Shown here one piece after another: positions 35,100-46,268 of a DNA stretch of 64,000 bases. This DNA is from Pseudocercospora fijiensis CIRAD86 (lineage: Eukaryota; Ascomycota; Dothideomycetes; Mycosphaerellales; Mycosphaerellaceae), in the NCBI RefSeq assembly GCF_000340215.1, contig NW_006921535.1, positions 4,512,596 through 4,576,595 on the forward strand, written 5' to 3'. The notes below the pieces were generated by a model. It was not told where the DNA came from, did no database searches, and saw nothing but the letters and a program-made list of their open reading frames with translations. Numbering within the stretch: position 1 is the stretch's first letter; every line of letters begins with the position of its first letter. The position numbers and the translations under genes are program-made.

Positions 35100-38000
35100 A
35101 TTAGCGCTTCTATTAACGGTTACCTGTTTAGAAGCTAGCGCCTAAGCTAAGGTTCTTTTTTCCTAAGGTGCTATTACTTAACTCTAAGCCTCTACGAGTA
35201 GAGCTATAGGCCCTATACTTTTACTATCCGTAGTTACTAGCAGTAGCGGAATAGTTACGAGGGCTGTCGTAGAGCTTGCTATTAGCCCTTTAAGGCGAGT
35301 GCTTCGCTGCGGCGTCGTAGCAATAGGCTAAGTAGAAGATAATATTAAAATCACTTCGGCCTGCTGTAGTTGCTCTAGCCCTAGTCTTAGTAGCTGCAAT
35401 CTACGCGCGTTCTTATTCGGGATCTAACCCCTAGGAGGAAGGAAGCCGACCGGTTTATACTTCGTAGGGTTGTTGTAGTAGAAGTCTGCGATAGAGGCGG
35501 CGGTAGTGCCTAGAATATCGCTAGCGGGCGCCTAAGTTGCCTTATTATAACTATATCTAACCTACTTTACTTTGTACTAAAGTCGCTCTTTCTTACTACC
35601 CCTCGGTGCTCTTCTACGCGGTAAGCGTATCTCGCTATCTATAATTTCTTCTACTTTAAAGTGTTCCTCTTCTTTATCGTCGCGGGTAACAATAATTAGC
35701 GGCAGTAGAGGCGCATTCTAGTTAGGTATAGGATTAGTCGCGGCCGGGCGAAGGAGGTCGGAATAGAAGGCATTCGCGAGACTAATATAGGCGCTCTCGC
35801 TAAAGTCGAGTCTGTAAGTATTAGCTAGCAAGACCTCTAAGATTGCATATAGGCCGGCCTATTTGTTATCGAGCTTCTTCGCTAGTCGCTCTATCTTCTA
35901 GTTCTTAGTATTAATAAACACTTTGTCGCCGACGTAGTATTCTAGTATAGGTTGCTAATGCGCGTTCGTATTATCGGTATACGTAGCTTGCGCGAGTTAT
36001 ATATTCTCGCGGACCTACTCCTTAAGGGATTCTATTTGCTTAGCGAATTTATTAGCTTTGAGTGCGTTAATGCGTTGCTTAGCAGGCATAAGCCGCATAG
36101 GTTTCGTAAAATTAGCAGTAGTCGATCTTAGGTTGCGTCCGGTCTCTATATAGAACGGAGAGACTCCTATTGTTTCCGAGACATAGTCGTTAAGTGCAAA
36201 CTCAGCTATAGGGACCTAGTTAACCTAGTTATCCTACATATAGTTCACATACGCTCTTAAGTACTGTTCTACTAACTTATTAGTGTTTTCGCTCTGTCTA
36301 TTAGTTTCCGGGTAGAAGGCTAAGGACATAGTTCTCTCGATGCCTAGAAGTTAGTAGAGTCTTCTCTAGAATGCCGAAATCTACTAAGAACCTCGATCGG
36401 AAGTGATTAACAATAGCAGTCTATAATAGCAGTAAATATACCGCAAGTAGACGTACGCAATATATTTAGCTTCTATCGATAATACCGGTATTACGTACTT
36501 CCGTTTTCCTAGTCGATTCGTTACTATTAGTATATTCTTATACGTTTGCTTGTCGAGCCTGCTCTATAACGGTAGTAGTTCTACTACAAAGTCTATAGCA
36601 ACATTATCCTACAATTTAAAAGGAATTAGCATAGGTTAAAGGAGTCTATAGTACTATATAGTGTCGGGTTTAGCTCGTCGATATATATAACAGTTACGGA
36701 GGAATCTCCGAACGGAACTAGACATTCCTAGCTAGATATAGTCTCTTATTAACAGGTTAAGTGTCTTCGCACGCCTAGGATGTCCTATAGAGGGTGCTTT
36801 ATATACTATCTAGATAACTCGAGTACGGACCTTATTCTCCTCGCTAGCTAGAAGGAACAAGCAGTACTTATTGTAGCGATTCTTAACGTATATCAAGCCT
36901 CCTACCTCGGTAGCATCTTAGAGTCTAATCTTATGTCTTCGGAGGTACGGACATAGCTTAGATAAAGACAATTAGGTTACCGCTTCGAGTACTTCTAGGT
37001 CTTTAGCGTAAAGCGCTCGAATATTATCTTCTAGTGTTCTCTAATCTTCGACTAGTTCTTCGGTGTTCGTAATAATGCTAGAGGACATATATAGGATCTT
37101 ATCGGGACTAAGGATAGTCTATCGTTGTGCTAGTACTCGCGGATCGTTATTTCCTTACGGGAGGTCTTGCGAGCGTCGAGTAAGTGCATCGGGCTTAGTC
37201 CCTTATACGCCTAGTCGGTAGATTACCTTAAAATTGAATTGCGAGAGGAATTCTGCCTAGCGGGCTTAACGCCTATTCAGTTCCTTAGTAGTTATAAAGT
37301 ACTTAAGGTTCTTATAATCGGAGTAGACTAATGTCGGTTTGTCTTCTTCTAAATCATTATTATATTCGCTAGCTATTAGCTCGGGTCTCTACTCCTCGAA
37401 TGCTCTTATAATAGCTATTAGTTCCTTATTGTAGATGTCGTAATTACACTCGGCCGGAGACATCTTATATAAAAGGAATGCTATAGGCCTAAGCAGGCCG
37501 TTATCTCCTCGTTATAAGAGTACGGCTACCGTAACATAGTCCGATGCATCGGTCTTAAGAATAGTCTCCTTTCCTAGATTGAAGTGTACTAATGTCGGTG
37601 CCTCTATAAACGCTTTCTTAAGCCCTTTAAAGGCCTCTCTACATACATCATTCTATTCCTAAGTAACGGATAGGTCTTTAGTACGAGTAAGTCTTACTAG
37701 GGGCGCTACGATCTTTAAGAAGTTTCGAATAAATCTCCTATAGAAGTTAGCGAATCCTAGGAAGGACTAAATATCCTTAACGTTGCGAGGTTCTTACTAG
37801 TCTTATACGGCAGTTACCTTTTCTTTGTCTATCTTGATACCGTTAGCACCGATAATTAGTCCTAGGTACTTAGTCTTATAGACGTAGAATTCGTACTTAT
37901 TAATGTCGAGTTGCAAGCCGGCGGCACTAAGCTTTTCTAGAACTTTCTAAACATGTTCTATATGTTCCTTATACGTGTCGCTAAAGATAAGCAGGTTATC

Positions 38001-39480
38001 GAGATAAGCAGATACGAAGTCGTCTAAGAATTCACGCAAGGAGTCGTTAATATAGGACTAGAAAGTTCTAGGAGCGTTACAAAGACTAAAAGGTATAACT
38101 ATATACTCGAACTGTCTATAGCGGGTTGTAAAGGCGGTCTTCTACTTATCTCCTTATGCGATTCGTATTCGGTTGAAAGCTGCGATTATATTAAGTTTAG
38201 TAAACTATTTCTTGCTAGAGATCCTGTTTAAAGTCTCCTATACTAGCGGGATCGGGTACCGAGATTTAATAGTAATCTCGTTTAGCGCTCGATAGTCAAT
38301 ATAGATACGAAGGCTACTACTAGGCTTCCGTACAATTAGTACTAGAGAGGCCGCTAGGGAGTTACTTCGTTAGATGTTACCTTTTTCGAGTTGCTTATCT
38401 ACCTACTTCTTTACAACTTCGTTTTTACTTACGGACATATTATAAGGTCGTTTCTTAGGAGGAAGAAGTCCTTATCGGATCTTAATTTCGTAATTAATAC
38501 CCGGTCGTAGTAGTAGCAGTTCGTTAGCGGTATAACGAGAGAATATATGTTCCTACCGATAATAGACTTCTAGCAGATACTGCTTAGGGTCTTGATTCTT
38601 ATCTTTTCCCTTTATAAACTGCTCCTTATCGGCGGCTGTTATAGCGTATATAAACATCTTACCGGCTTTCGCGTTGTCGACTGTCTTCGCTACTAAAGTG
38701 TATACGTATATAGCGTATACGAACGCGGCGTTCTTACTTCGTATAGGTCTTGCGGTTATAGAGTGTACTAACAACGAGTAGGCCGTAAACGGGTCTACCG
38801 GGGTTTTCGTTATATGTGTCTCAACCGAATTAATATAGATCGTATCGACAATCGCGCCCTTCTAGCGCGCATATATGCTAAATGCTCTTAGTCTAACTTC
38901 CTCAATCTTAGGCGGTGCTTTAATGCCTATCTATATAGGGCTAGGTTCTTAATAATTACCTATTAACTTCGTAGGAAGCGCTTTTCGCTTTATCGGGATG
39001 CTTAATCCTACTAATAGACGCTTGCCTACGAAGTAATCGTTATATCTCGGATCTCGAAGGATAACTACTCCTTCCTCGTATTTCTTCGTTAGTTAGTGCT
39101 TGTTATGCTATGTTCGTCTAAGCGTAATGTCGTAGTCGATGTCGGCTACCTAGCATCGTAACAATTCCTTATACCTACGAAGTTCGAATTCGAACTTAGC
39201 TATATAGGTAATAAGGAACGATAAGGTGCTTCTATCGGCTAGACTTACTACTATTAGGTGCTAGAGGCGTTTTATTAGGAGGTTATTCTTATACGCAAAT
39301 AAGGAGTTAACGTATTCTGTATTTAATCTATCGTCTAAATGTGTTTCTATATCTATGCCTTATGCCTTGCCTTGTATTACTATATAGTCTCCAATTTTAG
39401 GGAGTTCTAACGGATCTATAGGTTCTTACACTATAGCAGATAATGCTAGTAATACGGATAGTACAGATATCGTTTCCTCT
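35100..39480 (-). pseudogene. Pol region of element D (RIP-degraded)
   Basis: On the minus strand RT spans about 37850-38400 ([20 protein letters not shown] start, [10 protein letters not shown] box in place of YxDD). The sequence just upstream (38553-38774) is open for 73 codons and ends in QYLLEVYYR. RNase H is near 37300-37600. Integrase is near 36100-36600, with SFYPETNGQSENTN. A chromodomain-like tail, VEEIIDSEIRL followed by LQYKVR and ADFYYNNPTKYKP, lies near 35500-35670. Stops are mainly TAG/TAA at Gln/Trp positions. It encodes a pol lineage different from elements A and B. Confidence 0.82.
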
Positions 39481-39589
39481 TTAAGTCTACTACTTGTTGC
39501 GCTTAAGTAGCGGACTGCGCATTTCCCGCCTCTACTTCGGTAATAGTACTAGCAGCCGCGGCGGGCATCTTCGGTATTGTATAATCCTT

Positions 39590-41300
39590 TAGAGGGCAGT
39601 CCGAGCTGTTCTTTATATAACCCTTCTCTTAGCACTTTAAGCACTTGCTATCCTTTATTAAGGCGACGCGATAGTCCTTTGTAAGGGCGGGCAAGTCCTT
39701 ATACTTGCTAGGACGAGAGTCGAACGGCTTCTTGCTATTAGTAGTAACTGCGGTACTAGTAGCGGCTCTAGCGCTCGCACTAGCAGTAGCGGCCGTAGAG
39801 TTCTTCGGGTTAGCTGCGTTCGGTATACGGGTTGCTAGCTTCTTATAGGTTTCCTTATACTAGTCGAACTACTATTCTAAGACCTAGCACTTCTTAATAA
39901 TCTTACGGAGCTTCTTTAGAACATCGCCGGTAATGAACTTGTCGGCGTATGCTTCGTTAAGCTTAGCGATAAAGAGAGGGATCTCTGTCTTCTCCTTTAT
40001 ATCGATATAGGCACGATCTATCTAATATTTAGTATAGAAGGTCGAGAAGCGCTCGTTGTCCTACTACTTTAAAGTAAAGAAGCTATTATATACTTTACTA
40101 TCCTTATTCGTAATACCGTAGTTAATGCGTAAGAACTTTATTATGCTAGCGATAGAGGGAAATAGTTTAATAGCTTCCTTCTTAAGCTTCGAAGGGACGC
40201 GTATCTTTAAGGCAATCTAGACCTTTCCTCTAGTTAAGTTGTGTATATAGCGTAAGCAGGAGTCCTTGTCTCGGAAGGTTATAGCATCGAGTTTATTCTC
40301 TACCTACAACTCCTATTGCTCGTAAGTAATCTTGCTATTATTAGAGAACTTGTCGACACTAATATCCTTCCTACTGCTATACGACTTCGAGCTTAACTTA
40401 AGGGTCTTGTCGTAATAAACCAAGCCCTTATCTGCTTTCTTATGCTTCTTGTAAGCTTCTAACCCGGAGTCGGAATCGCTGTTAGAGGACTTAGCTTCAT
40501 CGTCCGACTCGTTACTAGAGTCTAAACTGTCTAAAGAGTCGTCGGAGGAAGACGGGTTATCGTTAGAAAGCACAATAGCTTTCTTCTTCTTATCTGTCTT
40601 CTTCTTCTTACTATCTAACTTCTTGTTATCCGACTTCTTGTTATCTAGGTTCTTATTGTTAGGCTTCTCACTATCGCGCTACTAGCGGCGGCGCTCTATC
40701 GACAACGAAGAGGCTAAGCGATCCTTATCTAGTATTCCGCGCGTATCGGTACGGCTACGGCGAGCTTCTTCTAACTAGACCTTTAAGTCCTTAATCTCTT
40801 TCGCGTAAGCCGCATTAAGCGCGTTAAGGTCTTCTTAGCTAAATGCTCCTTCTGCCTTCTGCTTAGCTTTAGTAAGCTATGCTTTATACTCCTTAACGTA
40901 TTATTAGTACTTCGACAATTTCTTCTTTAACTCTTAACTTAACTTGTCTTTAGTCTAGAGTTTCTAATCCTGCTTCCGGTGCGCATTTATTATGGCGTCG
41001 TACAGGTTCTAGAGGTTCTTAATCTTCTTCTAATTAAGTATATTAGCTTTATCTAGAGCCTAGGTCTATAGAAGGGATCGCTTAAAGTCGTAGCTAATAA
41101 TGTAAAGTAGGGCGTGTAGTGCCTCTACGTACGACTTAGTATTAAACTACTTCTTTAAGTCTTCGGCTGTTATGTTCTACAAGTCGTCGTACTTAATATA
41201 TACTATACGGACTTCCTTTTCCGTAGAGCTATTATCCGTCTCTTCGTCTAGAAGCGGCACGTTAATCTAATAGGTCTTGTCCACTTCCGTAATGTCTTCC
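39590..41300 (-). pseudogene. Gag region of element D (RIP-degraded)
   Basis: A CCHC-type knuckle CLKCQEKGYIKNSSDC (about 39600-39655; the His reads Tyr) lies at the Gag C-terminus. Upstream, an 86-codon open piece at 40313-40573 is Ser/Asp-rich (SSSDDSLDSLDSSNESDDE), then Lys-rich. Coiled-coil-like Lys/Glu-rich sequence follows toward 41000. The start codon and the N-terminal limit are uncertain. Confidence 0.65.
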
Positions 41301-41856
41301 GCGCGACTTAGTTCTATAAGATTAAAGCGAGGACTAAGTTCGGCATTCTCGTCGATGCTAGGTAGCTTGCCTACAATTTCTTACTCTTTCTATTCGTACT
41401 AGTTATTCGACTACGTGTCGAGTGTTTGTAAGTCGCGTCGGTTACTAAACAGCTATTCTAGAAGGATCGAGTGCCGCGATAGGCTAACGCGGGCGCTATA
41501 CTCGCGCGCTATATCGGTTATAAACTAATACGTTACTCGAGGCCGAGGTGTTAGTAAGTCTTTCTACGGTGTCGGATATGTCTTCTATCTAAGAGACTAA
41601 GGTGTATAAAAGTCTGAGATACTTATCTCCGTTTCTTCGAGGTCGCTAGACCTACTGTCGGTTCTACTACGCGCCGTAATCGCTTAAGAATAGGCAGCCT
41701 TGCGCTGTACTATAACTGCGATAATGCACGTTGTTCGGCGCTCGTTATAGCGCTCTGTTTGTTAGTTGTCGGTGCTATTATAGCGCTCTAGTTCTGCTTA
41801 TCGTAAGCTAGTTAGCGTTGTTATAACGCGTTAGATGTTTTAAACGGTCGATGTAG

Positions 41857-42029
41857 TATAACGGGCGAACAATATTAGAGACGTTAATATTTAAGACGTC
41901 GACGTAGAATCTAAGAAGAGCGCAAGAGAGGGCGCGACTAAATACATCGGAGGTTTGCCGCGGCTCGGCGGGACGGCCCGAGCCGGCTTTCATATGTCTT
42001 AGGCATATGAATAGTCTTAGCCTATAACA
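41857..42029 (-). repeat. 5' LTR of element D (173 bp)
   Basis: Second copy of the same LTR, followed at once by GCGGG at 42030-42034. It contains a GC-rich core (GGCTCGGCGGGACGGCCCGAG) shared with the 3' LTR. Confidence 0.9.
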
Positions 42030-42116
42030 GCGGGAGCTTATTTCTATAGTAGCTTATAGTAGCTAAGTTGTTATATAGATACGTAGCTATACTAACAACC
42101 CTTTGTTACTAGTCTA

Positions 42117-43080
42117 AGTAGAGATAGCTCTAGTACGGAAAACATACACTACTATAGAGGTCTTTGTTTTCCCTATTTCTATAGACAGGTCCTTAGCTTG
42201 TTTTTCCCTATAGTAGTAGGTTTTTTTACGAGCCTCGTACTTACTTATTTATATTAAGACTAGCCCTTCGCGCCCTATAGGAGTAGTGCTAGTTATCGCT
42301 TAGGGGCCTAGGCCTACCTCTATTTAGGCTTACGGGATAAAGATTTACGTTACGGAAACTTTTATTAAGCTTTAACTAGACTTTTACGATATTTTAACGG
42401 TACCTAACTAATTCTTCTCCTATAAGCCTAAGAACAAACCGGGCTAAACAGCCTATAGAATATAGCTGTTTGCCCTCGAAGGCTATAACTCGATAGTAAT
42501 ACGACTTTATAGTCTATATAGCACTTAGAGATCGCTTAGAAGAAGGTATATAAGAGCCTTAACTATATAGTCTATATCGAGCCTGTATACTACTACTATA
42601 GGAGACCTTCTAAGCTAGACTAAATTGCGACAAAAGTCTTAGTATTTGCCCTCGAGGCTAACAAACTAGGAATAATAGGTATAGCCTAAAAGCTATATAT
42701 CTAGAGGGCCGAGAGATAAGCTTATAGAAGGGCCTCCTTATCTTCGATATAGGTAGGCATTAGGTATCGTAGCCTCCTAGCCTCGGAGCCGCTAAAATCT
42801 AGTATTTTATTCGACTTTATATAGATAACTAGCCTTAGTATATAGAAGATTAACACTATAGTTCTCGTATTAGCGGATGCTTTGTATAGGAATATATTAT
42901 CTTCTTATTAAGGCGCAGGACCCTTTTTCTAGGTTTGTCTCTCTAGAAAATAGTTGTAATACTATAGAGGAAAATATCTAAATCTAATGCGGGCAATTAT
43001 ATAGGAGACGCCCGGTTTGGTTTCAGGCGCTCCGCTGTAGGCTTCGCTTAGACCGCTAACATAGATATAGTATAGTGTCT
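42117..43080. other. RIPped repeat remnant, family unknown
   Basis: CA/TG-poor sequence with a plus-strand frame around 42350-42700 that looks protein-like (ETFIKLQLDFYDILTVPNQF, FSYKPKNKPGQTAYRIQLF) but matches nothing I know. It is interrupted by TAG/TAA. Normal sequence resumes at about 43080. Confidence 0.4.
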
Positions 43081-43751
43081 ATATATTGTAAGCACTCATT
43101 GACACGGAAGGAAGAAACACGAGTTAGCAGGTCCAAGCAGCCTACAAGCGGGGCGCCTAAAAGGAGGTAGGTCTGGGCCTTGCTTTGGGGTGTCTAGCTC
43201 GTTCCAGACCTCCGCCAGTTTGCGTCCCCCAAGCGCCCCAATTTCCAGTCAGTATTCTGCGAGCGACGACTGAAGGCACAGATAGCCGGGAAGCGAGGTC
43301 AGGTCCGCCGTATGCCAGTCCTCCTTGTCAGCAACGCCAAGCCAACGTGGTTGATGGAAAGTGTCCTGACTCAGCAAATTTTGACATGGTCATGGAAAGA
43401 TCTCAGCCTGAGGCCAAGATGATATTGTTGCAAAGTGATACGCTCATAGTCATAATGCTTGTCCATGCCTTATTCATCGTTTCCCATCAACATGATGCTG
43501 GGAGAGCAAAGTGCCCTTTAGTTGAAAAGGGTTTCCGGTGCCAGGTCATCTTCGTCTGTCGTTCTCGTTCACTGGCGACCGCAAGATCCAACGTGTGGTC
43601 GATCCCTCATTCGACATATATCCAAGGCATTCTCAAACTTCTGGTAGCTATCCTTTACTTTCTCTACAACAAGGACGACCATGACAAGCATTGCTGGAGA
43701 ATTCTGCACGGAAAGGGAGACTGAGCTGCAATTAGCATTCCTATCAAAACT
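43081..43751. other. Host-like sequence without a supported gene
   Basis: CA/TG-normal sequence. A plus-strand frame is open from 43185 to 43724, but its upstream part has no ATG start and the product has no recognisable features apart from one hydrophobic stretch (TLIVIMLVHALFIV). I leave it uncalled. Confidence 0.4.
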
Positions 43752-43856
43752 TGAAGTGTATGTTCGATGGTTGATTGAGTGTCTACGGAAGAAGCGAGAA
43801 GTCGCTAAATAGGGTGCCGCGTGTGCACGGTCCAAGCCACAGGACCCTGTGTTTCA
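43752..43856 (-). repeat. 3' LTR of the copia derivative (105 bp)
   Basis: Begins TGAAGTGTATG and ends GTGTTTCA on the plus strand; recurs at 44820-44924. It has no RIP-type differences that I could see. Confidence 0.88.
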
Positions 43857-43926
43857 AGTCACCCCCTCGTGCACATGCAAGGCACGTAGGTGAGTACAAA
43901 GTCGCTTAAATCAAACAAAGAGGTAT

Positions 43927-44250
43927 CAGTCAATAGCCCAGGCTTCTTGCCCTTACAATGGCCATTTAGTCAGTCAATAGCCCAGGCTTCTTGCCCTTAC
44001 AATGGCCATTCAGTTCAGTCAGCAACCCAGGCTTCTTGCCCTTCATTGGTTGTTCAGTCAATTCAGTCAGCAACCCAGGCATTATGCCCTTCATTGGTTG
44101 TTCAGTCAGTTAATCAGCAACCCAGGCATTATGCCCTTCATTGGTTGTTCAGTCAATCAGCAACCCAGGCATTATGCCCTTCATTGGTTGTTCAGTCAGT
44201 CAGTAGCCCAGGCATCTTGCCCTTAGATGGCCATTCAGTCAGTCAATCCG
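43927..44250. repeat. Seven imperfect 43-48-bp tandem copies inside the copia derivative
   Basis: AGCCCAGGC or AACCCAGGC recurs at about 43934, 43979, 44024, 44072, 44119, 44162 and 44205, each followed by TTCTTGCCCTT or TTATGCCCTT and then a TTGGTTGTTCAGTCA-like segment. The CAGTCAGT linkers vary in length, as expected from replication slippage. Confidence 0.85.
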
Positions 44251-44348
44251 CCGCACCCCCTGCATCCAGCAGGTTTAAGTGTTGATTGCGGTTCAGTCAG
44301 TAGCCACGACACCCCCTGCTTCTTGCAGGTGGGTGCTTAAAGCAGCCG

Positions 44349-44448
44349 TTCAGTCGTGGTTCAGTCGTGTCAGGTTCAGTCGTATCAGGTTCAGTCGGTT
44401 CAGGTTCAGTCGGTTCAGGTTCAGTCGGTTCAGGTTCAGTCGGTTCAG
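44349..44448. repeat. 15-bp minisatellite GGTTCAGTCGGTTCA
   Basis: About six units in a row. On the minus strand they would encode a Thr-Glu-Pro repeat (EPEPTEPEPTEP), but there is no sign that this is translated. Confidence 0.85.
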
Positions 44449-44711
44449 AAGGCCCAGCTCTTGCTAGTTGCTGGCTCCGAACCAGGTCGAGGGTCGTTGA
44501 ATGGTATCGCAACAGCCAGATTGGCGGCTTGTTGGTTGAGATTCTTGTACCAGTCAGGCGCCAGTTTAGGGTTCTTCTTGAAGCAGGTTGGACCATGCTT
44601 CTTCTTGCGCAGAAGGGCCTTAATGTCGACGCTCCAGAGGGGATAGTTGGTAGGTGTCAATTTGCGAATGCCGCCAGTCGCGACAGTCGCGGTCGAGTCG
44701 GAAACGGCCAT
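44445..44711 (-). pseudogene. Truncated copia Gag N-terminus, 88 codons
   Basis: An ATG at 44711 opens a frame reading GGIRKLTPTNYPLWSVDIKA near its start. This is the typical copia Gag opening (K-L-x-x-x-NYP-W-x-x-x-x-KALL). The expected CCHC knuckle and pol never follow; the frame runs out at a tandem array. It is preserved without stops, consistent with a deletion derivative that escaped RIP. Confidence 0.7.
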
Positions 44712-44819
44712 CTTGGCTGTTCAATTGTCGGTCGGGTCTTGTTCGCACCCCCTGCTTTGCGCAGGAGGGTGTTTAGTCTTGATCAGGTCTGCGGTAGCAG
44801 TCGAGGGCTCATAACCACT

Positions 44820-44924
44820 TGAAGTGTATGTTCGATGGTTGATTGAGTGTCTACGGAAGAAGCGAGAAGTCGCTAAATAGGGTGCCGCGTGTGCACGGTC
44901 CAAGCCACAGGACCCTGTGTTTCA
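44820..44924 (-). repeat. 5' LTR of the copia derivative (105 bp)
   Basis: Second copy of the LTR, directly beside the tRNA-Met-like primer binding site on its left. Confidence 0.88.
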
Positions 44925-45167
44925 AGTTCAAATTTGTAATATGGGGACCTTGATCGCCCAGACTTGAGGGTGGAGAATGATGTTCAATCTCGCAGCACAA
45001 GTGCTTGGGGTATCTCGGCATGCGCAGCGATCACTTCAGCCTTCCATCACGATGAAGATCTTTGCAGGCTTGGGAATGCTTCGAGATGCAGGTCAGTCTT
45101 GCTCCTCAAGGGGAATGGCATACGATTATCGAACTCTGACTGCGTCCTTCGATGTTCGCGAGAAACA

Positions 45168-46268
45168 TCACGGAACGGTGACTACCAGCTTCGTGGCAGA
45201 CACGCCTTTGCTCATGATGTCCACGGCATGCTGAATCTTCTCGAGCCCATCTCCAACAATCTTTGGCTCAGGCTTGCACTTTAGTAGACCCCTCTCCAGT
45301 GCGGGAGTGACCCATTCACCCCAGACCTTCTCTCCGACATCGTTTGGCTCCCACTCATCTCCCCAACCGAACTGCAATCTCAGTTTCGAATGCGGCAACA
45401 AATCCGCAGTGAATCGACAGAAAGTCATCCTGACACCCTTCGGCAAATCCTCAGCATTCGGAATCCAAGGCAGATTCGGAGGCACCACAGTCCCAACAAC
45501 CCGACTCTTCTCATCTTTGCCGAGCACGTCCGCGATCTTCGCACACTTGGTCAAAGTCGGAACATCAATGACCGCACAGAACACGCCTGCGAAGTGCTTC
45601 CCAGACTTCTTTAACCCTTCCAAAATCACCCCAACAACATCCTCCCTCTTGTAATCAAACACTCCACCATCAACCCCAACCTCCTCCTTCAAGTAGTTGT
45701 GATTATGTTCAGAAGCTGTAGCTGCAACTTCAAATCCCGCGGCTTTCTACATCTGAATCGCGCAGGATCCCACCACTGAAGCTCCTCCCCATACCAGCAC
45801 CACTTTCACGTTCTTCTTCCCTGCTTCGAGAGATGGATACTCCAATCCCATCTCCCGAGGATGGAAAAGTGCCGTAGCAGCCGTGCCCAAACATGCGGGC
45901 AACACGACACCCTTCTCATACGGAATGTTTGCAGGCAACTTTGCTACCATGCCTACATCTGCTGCGCAGTATTCTTGGAAGGCTCCTGATTCGACTGCTG
46001 CGATGACTTGATCGCCGGCTTTGAATTTCTTGATGTCAGAGCCAACTGAGACTGCTTCGCCTGCTAAATCGCATCCGATGATTCCTGGGAAGTTTTCTTG
46101 GATTACGCCTGCGGATTGGATTATGGCGTCGCAGGGATTGATCGCTACGGCGCGTGCACGGATGAGGACCTCGTAGGCTTGCACAGTAGGAATCGGAGCG
46201 GAATCGACTTTGAAGGGGTAGCCTTTCCGTTCCATGAGGAAGGCTGCATGGTTGGTGATGGAAGACAT
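45168..46268 (-). pseudogene. MDR-superfamily (zinc-type alcohol dehydrogenase-like) oxidoreductase broken by one TAG
   Basis: Starting at ATG 46268, a frame of 366 codons runs to TGA/TAA at 45168, a normal length for medium-chain dehydrogenase/reductase proteins, but codon 174 is TAG (45747-45749). The first half has the GroES-like domain (AVAINPCDAIIQSAG, residues about 41-55; GIIGCDLAGEAVSVGSD). The Rossmann segment VLVWGGASVVGSCAIQM ends right before the stop, and KAAGFEVAATASEHNHNYL follows, as expected of MDR proteins. The C-terminal half is otherwise intact. No zinc-binding Cys set is seen, so an NADPH-dependent enoyl/quinone reductase type is likely. CAG to TAG is a CpA-to-TpA change, the RIP type. 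A sequencing error or read-through cannot be excluded. Confidence 0.8.

Larger units (their letters stand above)
34695..42029 (-). mobile_element. Element D: complete Ty3/gypsy retrotransposon
   Basis: LTRs of 173 bp (34695-34867 and 41857-42029) bound a 7,335-bp element flanked by a perfect 5-bp duplication GCGGG at 34690-34694 and 42030-42034. Both LTRs begin TATAAC (RIPped TGTAAC) and end AACA. A polypurine tract (complement of 34868-34884, AAAGGGGGGGG) adjoins the left LTR, which is therefore the 3' LTR of a minus-strand element. The coding order gag, CCHC, RT, integrase, chromodomain follows on the minus strand. RIP is present but milder than in element A. Confidence 0.92.
34657..42116. 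mobile_element. Small inverted-repeat element split by element D
   Basis: A 20-bp sequence at 34656-34675 (starts TTAGACTAGTAACAAAGG) recurs in inverted form at 42098-42117. When element D and one TSD copy are removed, the two arms lie about 120 bp apart. TA at both outer edges (34657-34658, 42115-42116) would suit a TA-target MITE. The short interior has no coding potential. Confidence 0.55.
43752..44924 (-). mobile_element. Short Ty1/copia deletion derivative, not RIPped
   Basis: Identical or near-identical 105-bp LTRs (43752-43856 and 44820-44924), TG...CA on both strands, enclose 963 bp. The right LTR is the 5' LTR. Next to it lies GAGGGCTCATAACCAC (44803-44818), identical to the anticodon arm of initiator tRNA-Met and so able to act as a half-tRNA primer site on the minus strand, as in Drosophila copia. 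A purine tract GAGGGGGTGA (complement of about 43859-43869) adjoins the 3' LTR. The interior holds a Gag N-terminus and two tandem arrays but no pol. CA/TG content is normal. No matching TSD was found. Confidence 0.8.

Noticed and set aside
43185..43724. Plus-strand open frame of 179 codons beside the copia derivative
   Set aside because: Does not start with ATG; the ATG-initiated part is about 110 codons with only one hydrophobic stretch. Not enough to call a gene.
43747..44929. Target site duplication for the copia derivative
   Set aside because: The flanking bases AAACT and AGTTC do not match in direct orientation; no other offset gives a 5-bp repeat.
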